The notes: generated by a model from the sequence alone, not told the origin. A DNA stretch of 64,000 nucleotides from Chryseosolibacter sp964551035 (GCA_964551035.1 CAZKBK010000005.1:1-64000); one strand, 5' to 3'; counted from the first letter of the stretch, positions 41,549 to 51,297 are shown. Numbers and translations are program-made.

Positions 41549-43324
41549 TCAGTCGGCGAACTCTTTATACTGCATCCTATGGAGTTGCGTGTAATGACCC
41601 TCCATGGACAGCAGCTGCTCGTGCGTTCCGGTCTCTTTGACCTGGCCATGATCGAGGACAATGATCTTATCCGCCTTCTGGATGGTTGACAGCCGGTGCG
41701 CGATAACAATGGCCGTGCGGCCAGCCATCATCTTTCCAATAGCCTCCTGTATCATCTCCTCCGTTTCGGTATCGACCGAAGAAGTCGCCTCATCGAGTAC
41801 AAGAATCCGGGGATCGTACACCATGGCCCGGATAAAAGAGATCAGTTGGCGTTGTCCGACGGAAAGGGTGGCGCCGCGTTCCATCACATTGTATTGCAAC
41901 TTGCCCGGCAAACGTTCGATGAAGGTACGGGCGCCGACGAGCTCGGCGGCATGCCACACCATCTCTTCGGTGACATCGGGGTTGTTGAGTGTGATGTTGC
42001 TCAAAATTGTATCTGAGAAGAGGAACACATCCTGTAGCACCACACCAATATTCTTTCTCAATTCGCCAAGATCGTACTCCTTGATGTCGATTCCGTCCAC
42101 TTTGATCGACCCCCGGTTGATCTCGTAAAACCGGTTCAACAGGTTGATGATCGAAGATTTTCCCGCCCCCGTCGCGCCCACCAGCGCAATGGTTTCTCCC
42201 TGACGAATGTGTACGTTGATATCGCGCAAGACATAGTCTTGATCAGTGTAGGCAAACCACACGTTCGAGAACGCCACTTCTCCGCGCAGGTGCGCCGGGC
42301 GATGGGTTCCGTTCGACTGAACGTGTTCGGTGTTATCCAGGAGGTTGAGGATGCGCGAGGAACTTACGATCCCCATCTGCAGCGTATTGTACCGGTCGGC
42401 AATCATCCTGATGGGACGGAAAAACATCTGGATGTACATGATGAAAGCGATAAGCTTACCGATGGTGATGCCGGTGACATCGAAATTGATGACGCCCTTG
42501 GCGCCGTACCACACCAACAGCCCAATGCCTGCGGCGGAGATGATTTCCGCCACGGGGAAGTAGATCGAATAATAAAGGACCGAACGCAGGTTGGCCTGAC
42601 GGTGTTCATCGTTGATCGCTTTGAATTTTTCGAACTCGCGTTTTTCCGATCCAAAGATCTGAACAATATTCATCCCCGTAATGTGCTCCTGTACGAATGT
42701 GTTGAGGTTTGCAACGGCATTTCGCACATCGTTGAATGCTACTTTTATTTTCTCCTTGAAGATGTACGTGCTGATCAGCAGGAGCGGGATGGTCGACAGG
42801 CTGAGCAGGGAGAGCCGCCAGTCCGTGTAGAACATCAGGCCGAGAATGAATATCAGTTGCAGCAGGTCGGCAACCATTGCAGCAAGCCCCTCGCTGAAAA
42901 CATCCGATAACGTTTCGACGTCCGATATCGTCCTGGTCACCAGGCGCCCGATGGGTGTCTTGTCAAAAAATTTCAGGCGGAGATTGACGAGGTGCTGATA
43001 CAACTTGGTCCGGATATCCCGGATGATCTGCTGCCCCATCCATCCCGAAAGGTAGGTGTGTACATATTGTGCGACCGACTGCACCAGCAAAAGGCCCAGG
43101 AGGATCAGCATCATCACCACCATGCCGTTGTAGTCGCCGGCGGCCACGTCGTCGTCGAGGGTCCACTGCACAAGGAGCGGCCGGAGTGGCGTAAGGACAC
43201 CGATGGCCAGGGTAAGAAAGATCAGGAAGTAAAAACGGCCCCGGTATGGCGTCACAAAACGCATCAGCCGCCGCAAGACGGACCAGTCGATGATATTGCC
43301 ACTGCTTACCTGTTCCTTTTCCAC
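41549..43324 (-). CDS. ABC transporter, exporter type (membrane + ATPase)
   Basis: 591 residues starting with GTG, whose first base is the last base of the truA stop (TAGTG). Six membrane helices, then Walker A VGATGAGKSSI, signature LSVGQRQLISFIRAM (the third position is Val, so slightly unusual), Walker B ILVLDEATSSVDTE and H-loop VIAHRLST. It may export lipid or drug. It has a canonical catalytic Glu, unlike the neighbour at 38916, with which it may form a heterodimer. Confidence 0.93.
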   Translation of the reverse strand: MEKEQVSSGNIIDWSVLRRLMRFVTPYRGRFYFLIFLTLAIGVLTPLRPLLVQWTLDDDVAAGDYNGMVVMMLILLGLLLVQSVAQYVHTYLSGWMGQQIIRDIRTKLYQHLVNLRLKFFDKTPIGRLVTRTISDVETLSDVFSEGLAAMVADLLQLIFILGLMFYTDWRLSLLSLSTIPLLLISTYIFKEKIKVAFNDVRNAVANLNTFVQEHITGMNIVQIFGSEKREFEKFKAINDEHRQANLRSVLYYSIYFPVAEIISAAGIGLLVWYGAKGVINFDVTGITIGKLIAFIMYIQMFFRPIRMIADRYNTLQMGIVSSSRILNLLDNTEHVQSNGTHRPAHLRGEVAFSNVWFAYTDQDYVLRDINVHIRQGETIALVGATGAGKSSIINLLNRFYEINRGSIKVDGIDIKEYDLGELRKNIGVVLQDVFLFSDTILSNITLNNPDVTEEMVWHAAELVGARTFIERLPGKLQYNVMERGATLSVGQRQLISFIRAMVYDPRILVLDEATSSVDTETEEMIQEAIGKMMAGRTAIVIAHRLSTIQKADKIIVLDHGQVKETGTHEQLLSMEGHYTQLHRMQYKEFAD

Positions 43325-44070
43325 TAAGCGATAAATATTGAAGCCGGATACCGGACCCGTGCGAGATAGAGGCCGTGGGCCGGTACGTTCGCACCCGCCC
43401 GCCGCCGGTCACGGCTCCGGATGATATGCTGGAAGTCTTCTATGGTGAATTTTCCGGCGCCGACATCAAGAAGCGTCCCGACGATCGCACGAACCATCCC
43501 GCGCAGAAACCGGTTTGCGGAAATGTAAAAGATCAGCTTTTCGCCTTCCGTCTTCCATTCGGCTTTCTTCACTGTGCAAATAAAATGATTTACATCTGTT
43601 TTCACCTTGCTGAAGCACTCAAAATCGTGTTCCCCCACTAATAACGCAGCCGCCTTGTTCATGGTTTGGATGTCGAGCGACTTAAAAAAATGCCAGGCCA
43701 GTCCCTCCAGCATGGGATTCTTCACGCGCGTGATTTCGTAGCGATAACTGCGTTCGATCGCGTCGTAGCGCGCGCTCGCATCCCCCTTCACGGGTCGAAC
43801 GGACTTTATGGCGATATCCCGCGGCAGGTATGCGTTCAGCCGCTGCACCAGGTCCTCCGCATCGAACGCCCTGTCGATGTCGCTGTGAAAGAATTGCTGT
43901 TCACAATGCACACCCGTGTCGGTTCTTCCGCTTCCGACAATGGCAACGGGATGCCTGAGCAATTGCGTCAACGCCTCCTCAACCACGGTCTGCACACCGA
44001 CCCCATTCTTCTGGGTTTGCCATCCGTTGTAATTCTTCCCGTGATAGGATATTTCAAAAAAGTAACGCAT
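43324..44070 (-). CDS. truA: tRNA pseudouridine(38-40) synthase TruA
   Basis: 248 residues. The catalytic Asp lies in VGSGRTDTGVHCEQQFFH; the N-terminus RYFFEISYHGKNYNGWQTQ and FLRGMVRAIVGTLLDVGAGK are conserved family segments. It modifies uridines 38-40 in the anticodon arm of many tRNAs. Translationally coupled to the following ABC gene. Confidence 0.97.
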   Translation of the reverse strand: MRYFFEISYHGKNYNGWQTQKNGVGVQTVVEEALTQLLRHPVAIVGSGRTDTGVHCEQQFFHSDIDRAFDAEDLVQRLNAYLPRDIAIKSVRPVKGDASARYDAIERSYRYEITRVKNPMLEGLAWHFFKSLDIQTMNKAAALLVGEHDFECFSKVKTDVNHFICTVKKAEWKTEGEKLIFYISANRFLRGMVRAIVGTLLDVGAGKFTIEDFQHIIRSRDRRRAGANVPAHGLYLARVRYPASIFIA

Positions 44071-44155
44071 TCAACGATCGTGGGTTGTGCCACGGGGCAC
44101 GAAGTCAAAAAGCAAAAGCTTCAAAAACGTCCAGCCTAAGTCGGCAGTCCGGATG

Positions 44156-45358
44156 TCACGATGTAAGACCTTCATAAATCACCGCCGCTCCCTGCCCTAC
44201 GCCGACGCACATCGTCGCGAGCCCGTAGCGAACGTTTCGCCTTCGCATTTCGTGCAACAGCGTCGCGCTGATCCGCGCCCCGCTGCATCCCAATGGATGC
44301 CCGATGGCAATGGAACCCCCGTTGACGTTCACCCTTCGCGGGTCAAGACCGAGGTCGCGAATGCATGCAAGTGACTGGGAGGCGAACGCTTCATTCAATT
44401 CAATCAGCCCAAGGTCACCCACCTTTAACCCCGCCCGCTTCAACGCCTTTTGGGTCGCCGGCACCGGGCCAACGCCCATGCAAGCCGGATCCACGCCCGC
44501 GATCGCCATGGATACAACGCGCGCCAACGGCTTGACTCCGGACCGCTTCACAAACGCTTCGCTCACCACAAGGGCCGCGGCCGCGCCGTCATTGATGCCG
44601 GACGAATTTCCAGCAGTGACCGTTCCGCCTTCCCGGAAGGCAGGCTTTAGCGTAGCCAGTTTCTCCGGCGAACTTGAACGGGGCTGCTCGTCCTTGTCAA
44701 ATTCGAACGGCTCACCCTTGCCCTGCCGGACCGTCACCGGGATGAGTTCGTCCTTAAACCTCAGCGCGTCATGCGCCTGCTGATATTTTTGTTGCGACTC
44801 ATACGCAAAGCGGTCCTGTTCCTCGCGCGAGATGTTCCACTGGACGGCGACATTTTCCGCCGTCTCTCCCATCGAGTAGGGAGGGTAGCGCGCTGCCAGT
44901 TGCGTGTTGACAAAACGCCAGCCGATCGTGGTATCATAGAGCTCCGTCTTTCGATCGAACGCCTGAGCATGTTTTCCCATGACAAACGGCGCGCGGCTCA
45001 TGCTTTCCACGCCGCCGGCGATGTATACATCTCCTTCGCCGCACAGCACTGCGCGCGACGCGTCCATAATGGCCTGCAGGCCGGAAGCACACAGCCGGTT
45101 CACCGTGACACCACCGGCTTCCTTCGGCATACCCGCCAGGAGCAACGCCATGCGGGCCACATTCCGGTTATCCTCTCCGGCCTGGTTGGCCGCGCCAAAT
45201 ACCACATCCTCCACGGCGGCGGCGTCAACAGCCGAATTCCGTTCCATTACTTTGCGGATCACATGGGCGGCAAGGTCGTCAGGTCGGACCGACGCAAGCG
45301 CGCCTCCGTATTTGCCCACCGGGGTGCGCACAATATCAAGGATATAGGCAGTATTCAT
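44156..45358 (-). CDS. Acetyl-CoA acyltransferase (thiolase)
   Basis: 400 residues from the ATG at 45358 (MNTAYILDIVRTPVGKYGG). Active-site Cys in VNRLCASGLQAI; GGSIAIGHPLGCSGARI carries the catalytic His, and CVGVGQGAAVIYE the second Cys region. It cleaves 3-oxoacyl-CoA or condenses acetyl-CoA; the motifs fit the FadA/PaaJ type. No fadB-like partner is adjacent, so the pathway is not fixed. An in-frame ATG eight codons upstream adds no family sequence. Confidence 0.95.
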   Translation of the reverse strand: MNTAYILDIVRTPVGKYGGALASVRPDDLAAHVIRKVMERNSAVDAAAVEDVVFGAANQAGEDNRNVARMALLLAGMPKEAGGVTVNRLCASGLQAIMDASRAVLCGEGDVYIAGGVESMSRAPFVMGKHAQAFDRKTELYDTTIGWRFVNTQLAARYPPYSMGETAENVAVQWNISREEQDRFAYESQQKYQQAHDALRFKDELIPVTVRQGKGEPFEFDKDEQPRSSSPEKLATLKPAFREGGTVTAGNSSGINDGAAAALVVSEAFVKRSGVKPLARVVSMAIAGVDPACMGVGPVPATQKALKRAGLKVGDLGLIELNEAFASQSLACIRDLGLDPRRVNVNGGSIAIGHPLGCSGARISATLLHEMRRRNVRYGLATMCVGVGQGAAVIYEGLTS

Positions 45359-45480
45359 ATTTGTGAGATCAAATGCTGGCAAAGCAATTCACAACCACCG
45401 GGCATAGGCTTTTCGTTTCGATTCAATTCCTTAGTTTTGCGCCGCCGGTCGCCGGAGCGCCAAGTTAAAGCAACACCAAC

Positions 45481-45945
45481 ATGTGGCAAAGAATTCAAAC
45501 GCTATTTCTGGTAATCGCCATCCTGGCATTGGTGGCTGCCATCTTCCTGCCCATCTGGGTTTTCGAGGGCACCACGGAAACCCACCAGCTCTATCCCCTG
45601 CACTACACCGTGAAGAGCCCGGGCCAGGAAGTGGGCAATACCATCTATTTGCCCTACTCGCTCACCGCCATTCTCGCCGTGGCGGCGATCACGCTGGCCA
45701 TCATTGAAATCGGCAAATCCAAAAACCGTGTGCTGCAGATGAAACTCGGCGCGCTGAATTCGCTTTTCATGGCGGGTACGATCCTTTGCGCGGTACTCTT
45801 TTCCAACGACCTGGTGAAAGCCTATGGTGGGACCTATGGGCTTGGACTATGGCTGCCTGGCCTGGCCGTGTTGTGCAACCTCCTGGCAAACCGGTTCATC
45901 CGCCGTGACGAACGCGTCGTTCGGGAGTCAAACCGGCTGCGATAA
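45481..45945 (+). CDS. DUF4293 membrane protein
   Basis: 154 residues with four membrane helices (LFLVIAILALVAAIFLPIWV; SLTAILAVAAITLAIIEIG; LNSLFMAGTILCAVLF; GLWLPGLAVLCNLLA), starting MWQRIQTLFL as in DUF4293 proteins of Bacteroidota. The function is unknown. Divergent from the thiolase gene. Confidence 0.88.
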   Translation: MWQRIQTLFLVIAILALVAAIFLPIWVFEGTTETHQLYPLHYTVKSPGQEVGNTIYLPYSLTAILAVAAITLAIIEIGKSKNRVLQMKLGALNSLFMAGTILCAVLFSNDLVKAYGGTYGLGLWLPGLAVLCNLLANRFIRRDERVVRESNRLR

Positions 45946-46070
45946 AAAATTGGTGACCAGCCCCGGCCGTTGGGTGGGTCCAGGCGCGCCAAATTGTCAC
46001 TTCAGGCCATTTGGAATGCCTTTTGAAGACTTTGCCTCATCAACTTTTTGAAATCTAAAACGACATCCGT

Positions 46071-47972
46071 ATGGCAGAAACCATGGAAAAAGGAACCATC
46101 TCCATTCATACCGAGAACATTTTCCCGATCATCAAGAAATTCCTGTACTCGGACCATGAAATATTCCTCCGCGAGCTCGTTTCCAACGCCGTAGACGCCA
46201 CTCAAAAGTTAAAAAAGCTTGCGTCCCTCGGCGAATACAGCGGCGAGCTCGGCGACCTCACCATCGAGGTGAGCTTTGACAAGAAGAAAAAAACGATCAC
46301 CGTCAGCGACAAGGGCATCGGCATGACCGCGGACGAGATCAAAAAATATATCAACCAGATTGCTTTTTCCGGCGCGGCCGAGTTCGTCGAAAAATTCAAA
46401 GACAAGGCAGACGGCAAGGACATCATTGGAAAATTCGGCCTCGGCTTTTATTCTTCCTTCATGGTGGCCGATCGCGTGGAGCTGATCTCCCGCTCCTACA
46501 GGGTCGGCGAGGATGAGGCGGCGCGCTGGGAGTGTGATGGCTCGACAGAATTCGAACTCTCATCCGCGAAGCGCAAGACACGCGGAACCGACGTTATCCT
46601 CCACATCAACAAAGACGCCGAAGAATTCCTCGACGAATGGAAACTTAAAGGCATTCTTGAAAAATATTGCAAGTTCCTCCCCGTCGCCATCAAATTCGGT
46701 ACTGAGGAAGAAAGCGTTGAAGACGGCGTCGACAAGGAAGGAAAGCCAAAGTACAAGACGGTCAGCAAAGACCGGATCATCAACAACACCACGCCGCTCT
46801 GGACCAAGTCCCCCAACGAACTCAACGACGACGATTATCTCAAGTTCTATAAGGAGTTGTATCCCTTCTCCGAAGATCCCCTGTTCTGGATACACCTGAA
46901 CGTCGATTATCCTTTTAACCTGACCGGGATCCTGTACTTCCCGAAGGTGAAGAACGATTTTGAAGTGCAAAAGAACAAGATCCAGCTTTACTCCCGCCAG
47001 GTGTTCATCACCGACGAAGTCAAGGACGTAGTGCCCGATTTCCTCATGCTCCTCCACGGCGTCATCGATTCCCCGGACATCCCGCTAAACGTCTCGAGGA
47101 GTTACCTGCAGTCGGACACCAATGTGAAGAAGATCAGCCAGCATATCACGAAGAAAGTTGCCGACAAACTCAACGACCTCTTCAAGAAGGACCGCAAGGA
47201 CTTTGAAAAAAAATGGGACGACATCAACATCTTCGTCAAATACGGAATGATCAGCGACGAAAAGTTTTACGACCGCGCCAAGGACTTTGCGTTGTTGAAG
47301 AACGTTGACGACGCGTACTTCACCTTCTCCGAATACACCGAAAAGGTGAAGGCCACCCAGACGGACAAAGACAAAAATGTCGTAATTCTTTATACCTCGG
47401 ACAAAGGCAAACAACACGGATTCGTGGAGGCTGCGAAGAACAAGGCGTACGACGTCGTCTTGCTGGACGGTGTGCTTGACAACCACTTCATCAACACGCT
47501 GGAGCAAAAACTGGAAAAAACGCAGTTGAAACGCGTCGACAGCGACACGCCCGACAAGCTTATCGACAAGGACGAGAAAATGGAGAGTGTGCTCAGCACG
47601 GAAGACAGCGACAAGGTAAAGGGCATCTTTGAAACCGCCATCAACAACAAGAACATGGCCGTGTCCGTCGAATCCATGTCGCCGGAAGATCTGCCGGTGG
47701 TCATTACCATGAGCGAGTTCATGCGCCGGATGAAGGACATGGCGAAGATGGGCGGGGGAGGGTACGGCTTCATGGGCAACATGCCCGACAATTACAATGT
47801 AGCTGTTAACGCGAACCATACCATTATTCAAAAGATCCTCAACGCCGATTCGGAAGAACAGAAAACAAAGCTTGCCAAGCAGGCGTTCGACCTGGCCTTG
47901 TTGTCCCAGAACATGCTCACCGGCGCAGACCTGACCAGCTTTATCCGGCGAAGTGTGGAGCTGGTGTCCTGA
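46071..47972 (+). CDS. htpG: Molecular chaperone HtpG (Hsp90)
   Basis: 633 residues. N-terminal ATPase: FLRELVSNAVDATQKL, VSDKGIGMTADEI, IGKFGLGFYSSFMVAD. Middle domain: RDVPLN-like DIPLNVSRSYLQSD carrying the Arg that contacts ATP. The C-terminal dimerisation part ends in RRSVELVS. It assists folding of client proteins under stress. An ATG four codons downstream is an alternative start. Upstream carries CGCGCCAAATTGTCA, also found in similar form before the gene at 38916. Confidence 0.97.
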   Translation: MAETMEKGTISIHTENIFPIIKKFLYSDHEIFLRELVSNAVDATQKLKKLASLGEYSGELGDLTIEVSFDKKKKTITVSDKGIGMTADEIKKYINQIAFSGAAEFVEKFKDKADGKDIIGKFGLGFYSSFMVADRVELISRSYRVGEDEAARWECDGSTEFELSSAKRKTRGTDVILHINKDAEEFLDEWKLKGILEKYCKFLPVAIKFGTEEESVEDGVDKEGKPKYKTVSKDRIINNTTPLWTKSPNELNDDDYLKFYKELYPFSEDPLFWIHLNVDYPFNLTGILYFPKVKNDFEVQKNKIQLYSRQVFITDEVKDVVPDFLMLLHGVIDSPDIPLNVSRSYLQSDTNVKKISQHITKKVADKLNDLFKKDRKDFEKKWDDINIFVKYGMISDEKFYDRAKDFALLKNVDDAYFTFSEYTEKVKATQTDKDKNVVILYTSDKGKQHGFVEAAKNKAYDVVLLDGVLDNHFINTLEQKLEKTQLKRVDSDTPDKLIDKDEKMESVLSTEDSDKVKGIFETAINNKNMAVSVESMSPEDLPVVITMSEFMRRMKDMAKMGGGGYGFMGNMPDNYNVAVNANHTIIQKILNADSEEQKTKLAKQAFDLALLSQNMLTGADLTSFIRRSVELVS

Positions 47973-48128
47973 TGGCGGTTCGAAGGGTGCATTCTTTGTA
48001 GCACATAGTAAGGGTCAGAATGCGAATTGGCCCAAAAGTGAGCATGTGAAGAACTTTTTTCCTGATTCTAGTGTAATTTTATGGCTAAGATGAGATTTAC
48101 CGTTTAACTTTGAACAGTACTTTACCCC

Positions 48129-48177
48129 CCTATGACGATGAGTCATAGGCATAAGCCCTCGATTGCAGAGGGCTTAT
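48129..48177 (+). terminator. Two consecutive hairpins, the second terminator-like, before the NYN gene
   Basis: Hairpin 1: CCTATGAC (48129-48136) pairs with GTCATAGG (48142-48149), loop GATGA. Hairpin 2: ATAAGCCCTC (48151-48160) pairs with GAGGGCTTAT (48168-48177), loop GATTGCA, followed by TTCTTTG. The second would be an ordinary terminator but ends only 8 bases before the ATG at 48186. It may terminate htpG read-through or form a control leader for the NYN gene. The rest of 47973-48128 shows nothing recognisable. Confidence 0.65.
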
Positions 48178-48185
48178 TTCTTTGA

Positions 48186-48806
48186 ATGAAAAAAAGAGTC
48201 ATCGTATACGTTGACGGATTCAATTTTTACTACGGTCTAAGAACCATACGATGGAAGAAGTACTACTGGCTTGACGTAGTAAAATTTTTCTCCCTCTTCC
48301 TTCCTGCCCACCAGGAACTAGTGAAAGTGAATTACTTTTCCGCCAGACCCGACAATCGGGGACAGCAGCTACGCCAGGATTCGTTTTTTTCGGCGAATCA
48401 ACAGAACCCGAAGTTTCAACTTCATTTGGGTAAATTCCTTAGGAAAACAATTACATGCCCTAACTGCAAACAAACCCACACCACTTTTGAAGAAAAGGAA
48501 TCCGACGTGCGGGTGGCAACAGAGATGATTTCGGACGTCGTTGAGAATATTTGCGATATAACAATATTGGTTAGCGCTGATAGTGACCTGCTTCCGCCAA
48601 TCGAATTCATTCGATCCCACACGCCGAATCAAAAAATATTCGTTTATTTCCCTCCTAAAAGAGAGTCCACGAGCCTGAGGAAAATAAGCGACGGTTATGT
48701 GAAACTTGAGCGTCACTCGAAAAAGTTCGAGGCGTCTCTTCTTCGAGATGAAGTCACCGATCTGAAAACAGGATATACGATCAAACGACCGGGTAATTGG
48801 AGATAA
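48186..48806 (+). CDS. NYN (LabA/PIN-like) domain nuclease with CxxC motif
   Basis: 206 residues. Acidic motifs of the PIN-like NYN fold: Asp10 in VIVYVDGFNFYYGLR, Glu/Asp in EEKESDVRVATEMISD and ILVSADSDLLPPIEFI. A CPNCKQTH pair between strands suggests a small zinc site. These proteins are predicted metal-dependent ribonucleases. The sequence is more AT-rich than its neighbours and stands alone, which suggests acquisition. The start lies directly behind a double hairpin. Confidence 0.88.
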   Translation: MKKRVIVYVDGFNFYYGLRTIRWKKYYWLDVVKFFSLFLPAHQELVKVNYFSARPDNRGQQLRQDSFFSANQQNPKFQLHLGKFLRKTITCPNCKQTHTTFEEKESDVRVATEMISDVVENICDITILVSADSDLLPPIEFIRSHTPNQKIFVYFPPKRESTSLRKISDGYVKLERHSKKFEASLLRDEVTDLKTGYTIKRPGNWR

Positions 48807-48879
48807 GAGCGAGGACGCACCTTAAGCACCGGCATACTATTTTTTTTATAATTTCGTTGTCCGAAAAATTAAAGCACTG

Positions 48880-49713
48880 ATGCCAAGGCGATTACTTTTA
48901 CTGTCCCTGTTCGTTTTCACGTTTCCAGCCACCCTTGAGGCGCAGGACGATGAAGCATTGGAGCCGGTGGATGAGCGCTTCACCATCGATACGCCCGTCA
49001 GCCTGGATTTCACCCAGGAGGATGAGCCCATCGACACCAAAAAGAAGAAGAAACCAAAAAAGAAGGTCTTTTATGGGATCAAAACCAGGAAAGGCTTTAC
49101 GCGAAGCGGATATGGCGAACGCGTCACCTACGAGCTGTTCTTCTATCTCAAGAAGCCCGAAAGTCCGAAGACCTTTGTCCGCGATCTTACCTGGTTCGAC
49201 TACCGCCGCGAGGAAATCAGAACGACAAGCGCGCGGGCGTTCAACCCGGAATATGGGGTGCTATTGCACGGCCCCTACGAAAAGCGGCAAGGAGAGGTCC
49301 TGCTGACCAAAGGCATCTACTATAAGGGCACGAAGCACGGGCGCTGGATGTACTACAACCGCGACAGCGTGCTCGTCAACAAAGAAAAATTTTTCCGGGG
49401 GTGGCCCAAGGAGTCACTGGTTTCTTATTACGACCCGGTCGAACGGACCAAAATGAAGGAGATCACACCGATTCAATTTGGCGAGAAAGACGGCTACTAC
49501 TACCGATTCTTTGAGAATGGCCAAAGGGCTGTGGTCGGCGAATACCGTTGGGATACCAAAGTGGGTGACTGGACGGAATATTATCCCAACAAAAAGCGAA
49601 AAAAGATCATAGCCTATCCCGAGGATCCCTTTGACGATAGCCGCCGGCCCTTTATCCGCATTGAGTGGAACGAAAAAGGCAAGGAGATTTACCGCAACCG
49701 GAAGAAACAGTAG
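48880..49713 (+). CDS. Secreted protein with MORN/YwqK-like repeats
   Basis: 277 residues. Signal peptide (RLLLLSLFVFTFPATLEAQ), an acidic then Lys-rich spacer (DTKKKKKPKKKVFYG), and short repeats of the 'toxin-antitoxin system YwqK' type: GIYYKGTKHGRWMYYNRDSV, GYYYRFFENGQRAVVGEYRW, KVGDWTEYYPNKKRKKI. These beta-hairpin repeats are common in Bacteroidota surface or periplasmic proteins of unknown role. Confidence 0.8.
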   Translation: MPRRLLLLSLFVFTFPATLEAQDDEALEPVDERFTIDTPVSLDFTQEDEPIDTKKKKKPKKKVFYGIKTRKGFTRSGYGERVTYELFFYLKKPESPKTFVRDLTWFDYRREEIRTTSARAFNPEYGVLLHGPYEKRQGEVLLTKGIYYKGTKHGRWMYYNRDSVLVNKEKFFRGWPKESLVSYYDPVERTKMKEITPIQFGEKDGYYYRFFENGQRAVVGEYRWDTKVGDWTEYYPNKKRKKIIAYPEDPFDDSRRPFIRIEWNEKGKEIYRNRKKQ

Positions 49714-49851
49714 GGCTGGTTGTCGTCGGCCGCGTATCGTGAACCGTCAATCGTTCCGGTCGAAGGTCGACGGTTCAAGGCGATATTCCAGGGAGTTAAA
49801 AATTGGCTTGAGCAGGGAACGCGTAGCAAGCGGTGGACGGTGGACGATAAC

Positions 49852-50202
49852 CTAGTTAATGGCGTCCTCGAAATGGCGGATCTCCGGCCGCGTTCCGAGT
49901 TTGACGGAGATCACGTCGAAGCGCACATGCCCGTGCCAGTCGATGTTGTAGATGAACTGCTCCGCCGCCCGGAAAATGTGGTTGCTTTTCGTCCCGGTGA
50001 CAAATTCCTCAGGCTCTCCGAATTCGTCCGACGCCCTGGTCTTGACCTCCACAAAGAGTAGCCAGTTGCCCTGGCGCGCGATAATATCGACCTCCGCCTT
50101 TTGAAAACGGTAATTCCTGGCAACGATCTCATAGCCTTTCCCGGCGAGAAACTCAGCCGCCAGATTCTCTCCCTCGACCCCGGTATTAATTTTATCGCTC
50201 AT
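49852..50202 (-). CDS. yraN: YraN family (UPF0102) nuclease-like protein
   Basis: 116 residues. The PD-(D/E)XK-like signature is clear: GENLAAEFLAGKGYEIVARN, AEVDIIARQGNWLLFVEVKT with Asp and Glu-x-Lys. The biological role is unclear, but the family is nearly universal in bacteria. Divergent from the isomerase gene 37 bases away. Confidence 0.92.
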   Translation of the reverse strand: MSDKINTGVEGENLAAEFLAGKGYEIVARNYRFQKAEVDIIARQGNWLLFVEVKTRASDEFGEPEEFVTGTKSNHIFRAAEQFIYNIDWHGHVRFDVISVKLGTRPEIRHFEDAIN

Positions 50203-50239
50203 TCAAAAGTGTTTACCTTTGAATCCGAATTTACAATTT

Positions 50240-51247
50240 ATGTCTGCCACCAAGAAGTACATTGAAGGATTTACAAAGCAACTTGCTGACGCCCTGAAGA
50301 TCGGCCAGTCCCTCGACCTCGTCCGGCCCGGAAGCGACATCAGGAATATTGTCATCGCCGGGATGGGGGGCTCAGGGATAGGCGCCAACCTGGTGGATTC
50401 CCTGACCTTTGGAAAGATTCCGATTCCGATCACCGTGTGTAAAACCTACAACATTCCCCAGTTCGTCAGCCCGCACACGCTTTTCATCGCCAGTTCTTAC
50501 AGCGGAAACACTGAAGAGACCATTGCGGCCTTAAACAAGGCTTTGCTAAAGCGCGCACAGTGTATTGTGATCTCTTCCGGTGGGAAGGTGCTGGACATCG
50601 CGCGCGAATACAACCTCTTTTACATTCAGTTGCCTGCGGGGTCGGACAGCCCACGGGCGATGCTCGGTTACAACATGACCGCGCTATTGTCGCTCCTCTA
50701 TCATACGAACCTGATTGGCGCGGCCTTCATCAAGGAAACCGAGAACGCCATCGAATACCTCGACCGGGGAGAGAAGGGAATTCAGTCCGAGGCCGAGATC
50801 ATCGCCAAAAAACTCAAGGGCAAACTTCCGGTGATCTATTGCGACGCGCGCCTCCAGGCGATGGCACTGCGATTTCAGCAACAGCTCAATGAAAATGCAA
50901 AACACATCGCCCACCTGAATACATTCCCCGAGATGAACCACAATGAACTGGTGGGATGGCAGTTTCCGGAAAACCTGATGCCGTTGCTGCAGGTGGTATA
51001 CCTCTACTCGGACCACGACCATGAACGCGTTGAAAAGCGAATGGAAATCTGCCGCGATATCTTTGAAAAGAGATCCAATCCCATTATCGACGTGATCGGC
51101 GAAGGTGCCTCCTTGCTGGAGCAATATTATTACCTCATCCACCTTACCGACTGGATCTCCTATTTCCTGGCCAGGGAAAATGGTGTGGAACCGGATCCGA
51201 TCGAGTCGATTGACTACCTCAAATCAGAACTTAGCAAAGTAAAATGA
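50240..51247 (+). CDS. Bifunctional phosphoglucose/phosphomannose isomerase
   Basis: 335 residues from the ATG at 50240; a TTG at 50219 is in frame but less likely. SIS domains: IRNIVIAGMGGSGIGANLVD, LFIASSYSGNTEETI, then SGGKVLDIA, and a C-terminal domain with HLNTFPEMNHNELVGW and its catalytic His/Glu. It interconverts glucose-6-P or mannose-6-P with fructose-6-P. TACCTTTG at 50214-50221 fits the -7 element 18 bases before the ATG. Confidence 0.93.
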   Translation: MSATKKYIEGFTKQLADALKIGQSLDLVRPGSDIRNIVIAGMGGSGIGANLVDSLTFGKIPIPITVCKTYNIPQFVSPHTLFIASSYSGNTEETIAALNKALLKRAQCIVISSGGKVLDIAREYNLFYIQLPAGSDSPRAMLGYNMTALLSLLYHTNLIGAAFIKETENAIEYLDRGEKGIQSEAEIIAKKLKGKLPVIYCDARLQAMALRFQQQLNENAKHIAHLNTFPEMNHNELVGWQFPENLMPLLQVVYLYSDHDHERVEKRMEICRDIFEKRSNPIIDVIGEGASLLEQYYYLIHLTDWISYFLARENGVEPDPIESIDYLKSELSKVK

Positions 51248-51297
51248 TCCTCGCTCAGGCCGGCTGAACTTGCCATTGGTTTTTTTCGTTATAACTT

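Noticed and set aside
47973..48128. Possible small RNA or tRNA before the NYN gene
   Set aside because: No cloverleaf or conserved RNA motif; only the two hairpins at 48129-48177 are convincing.
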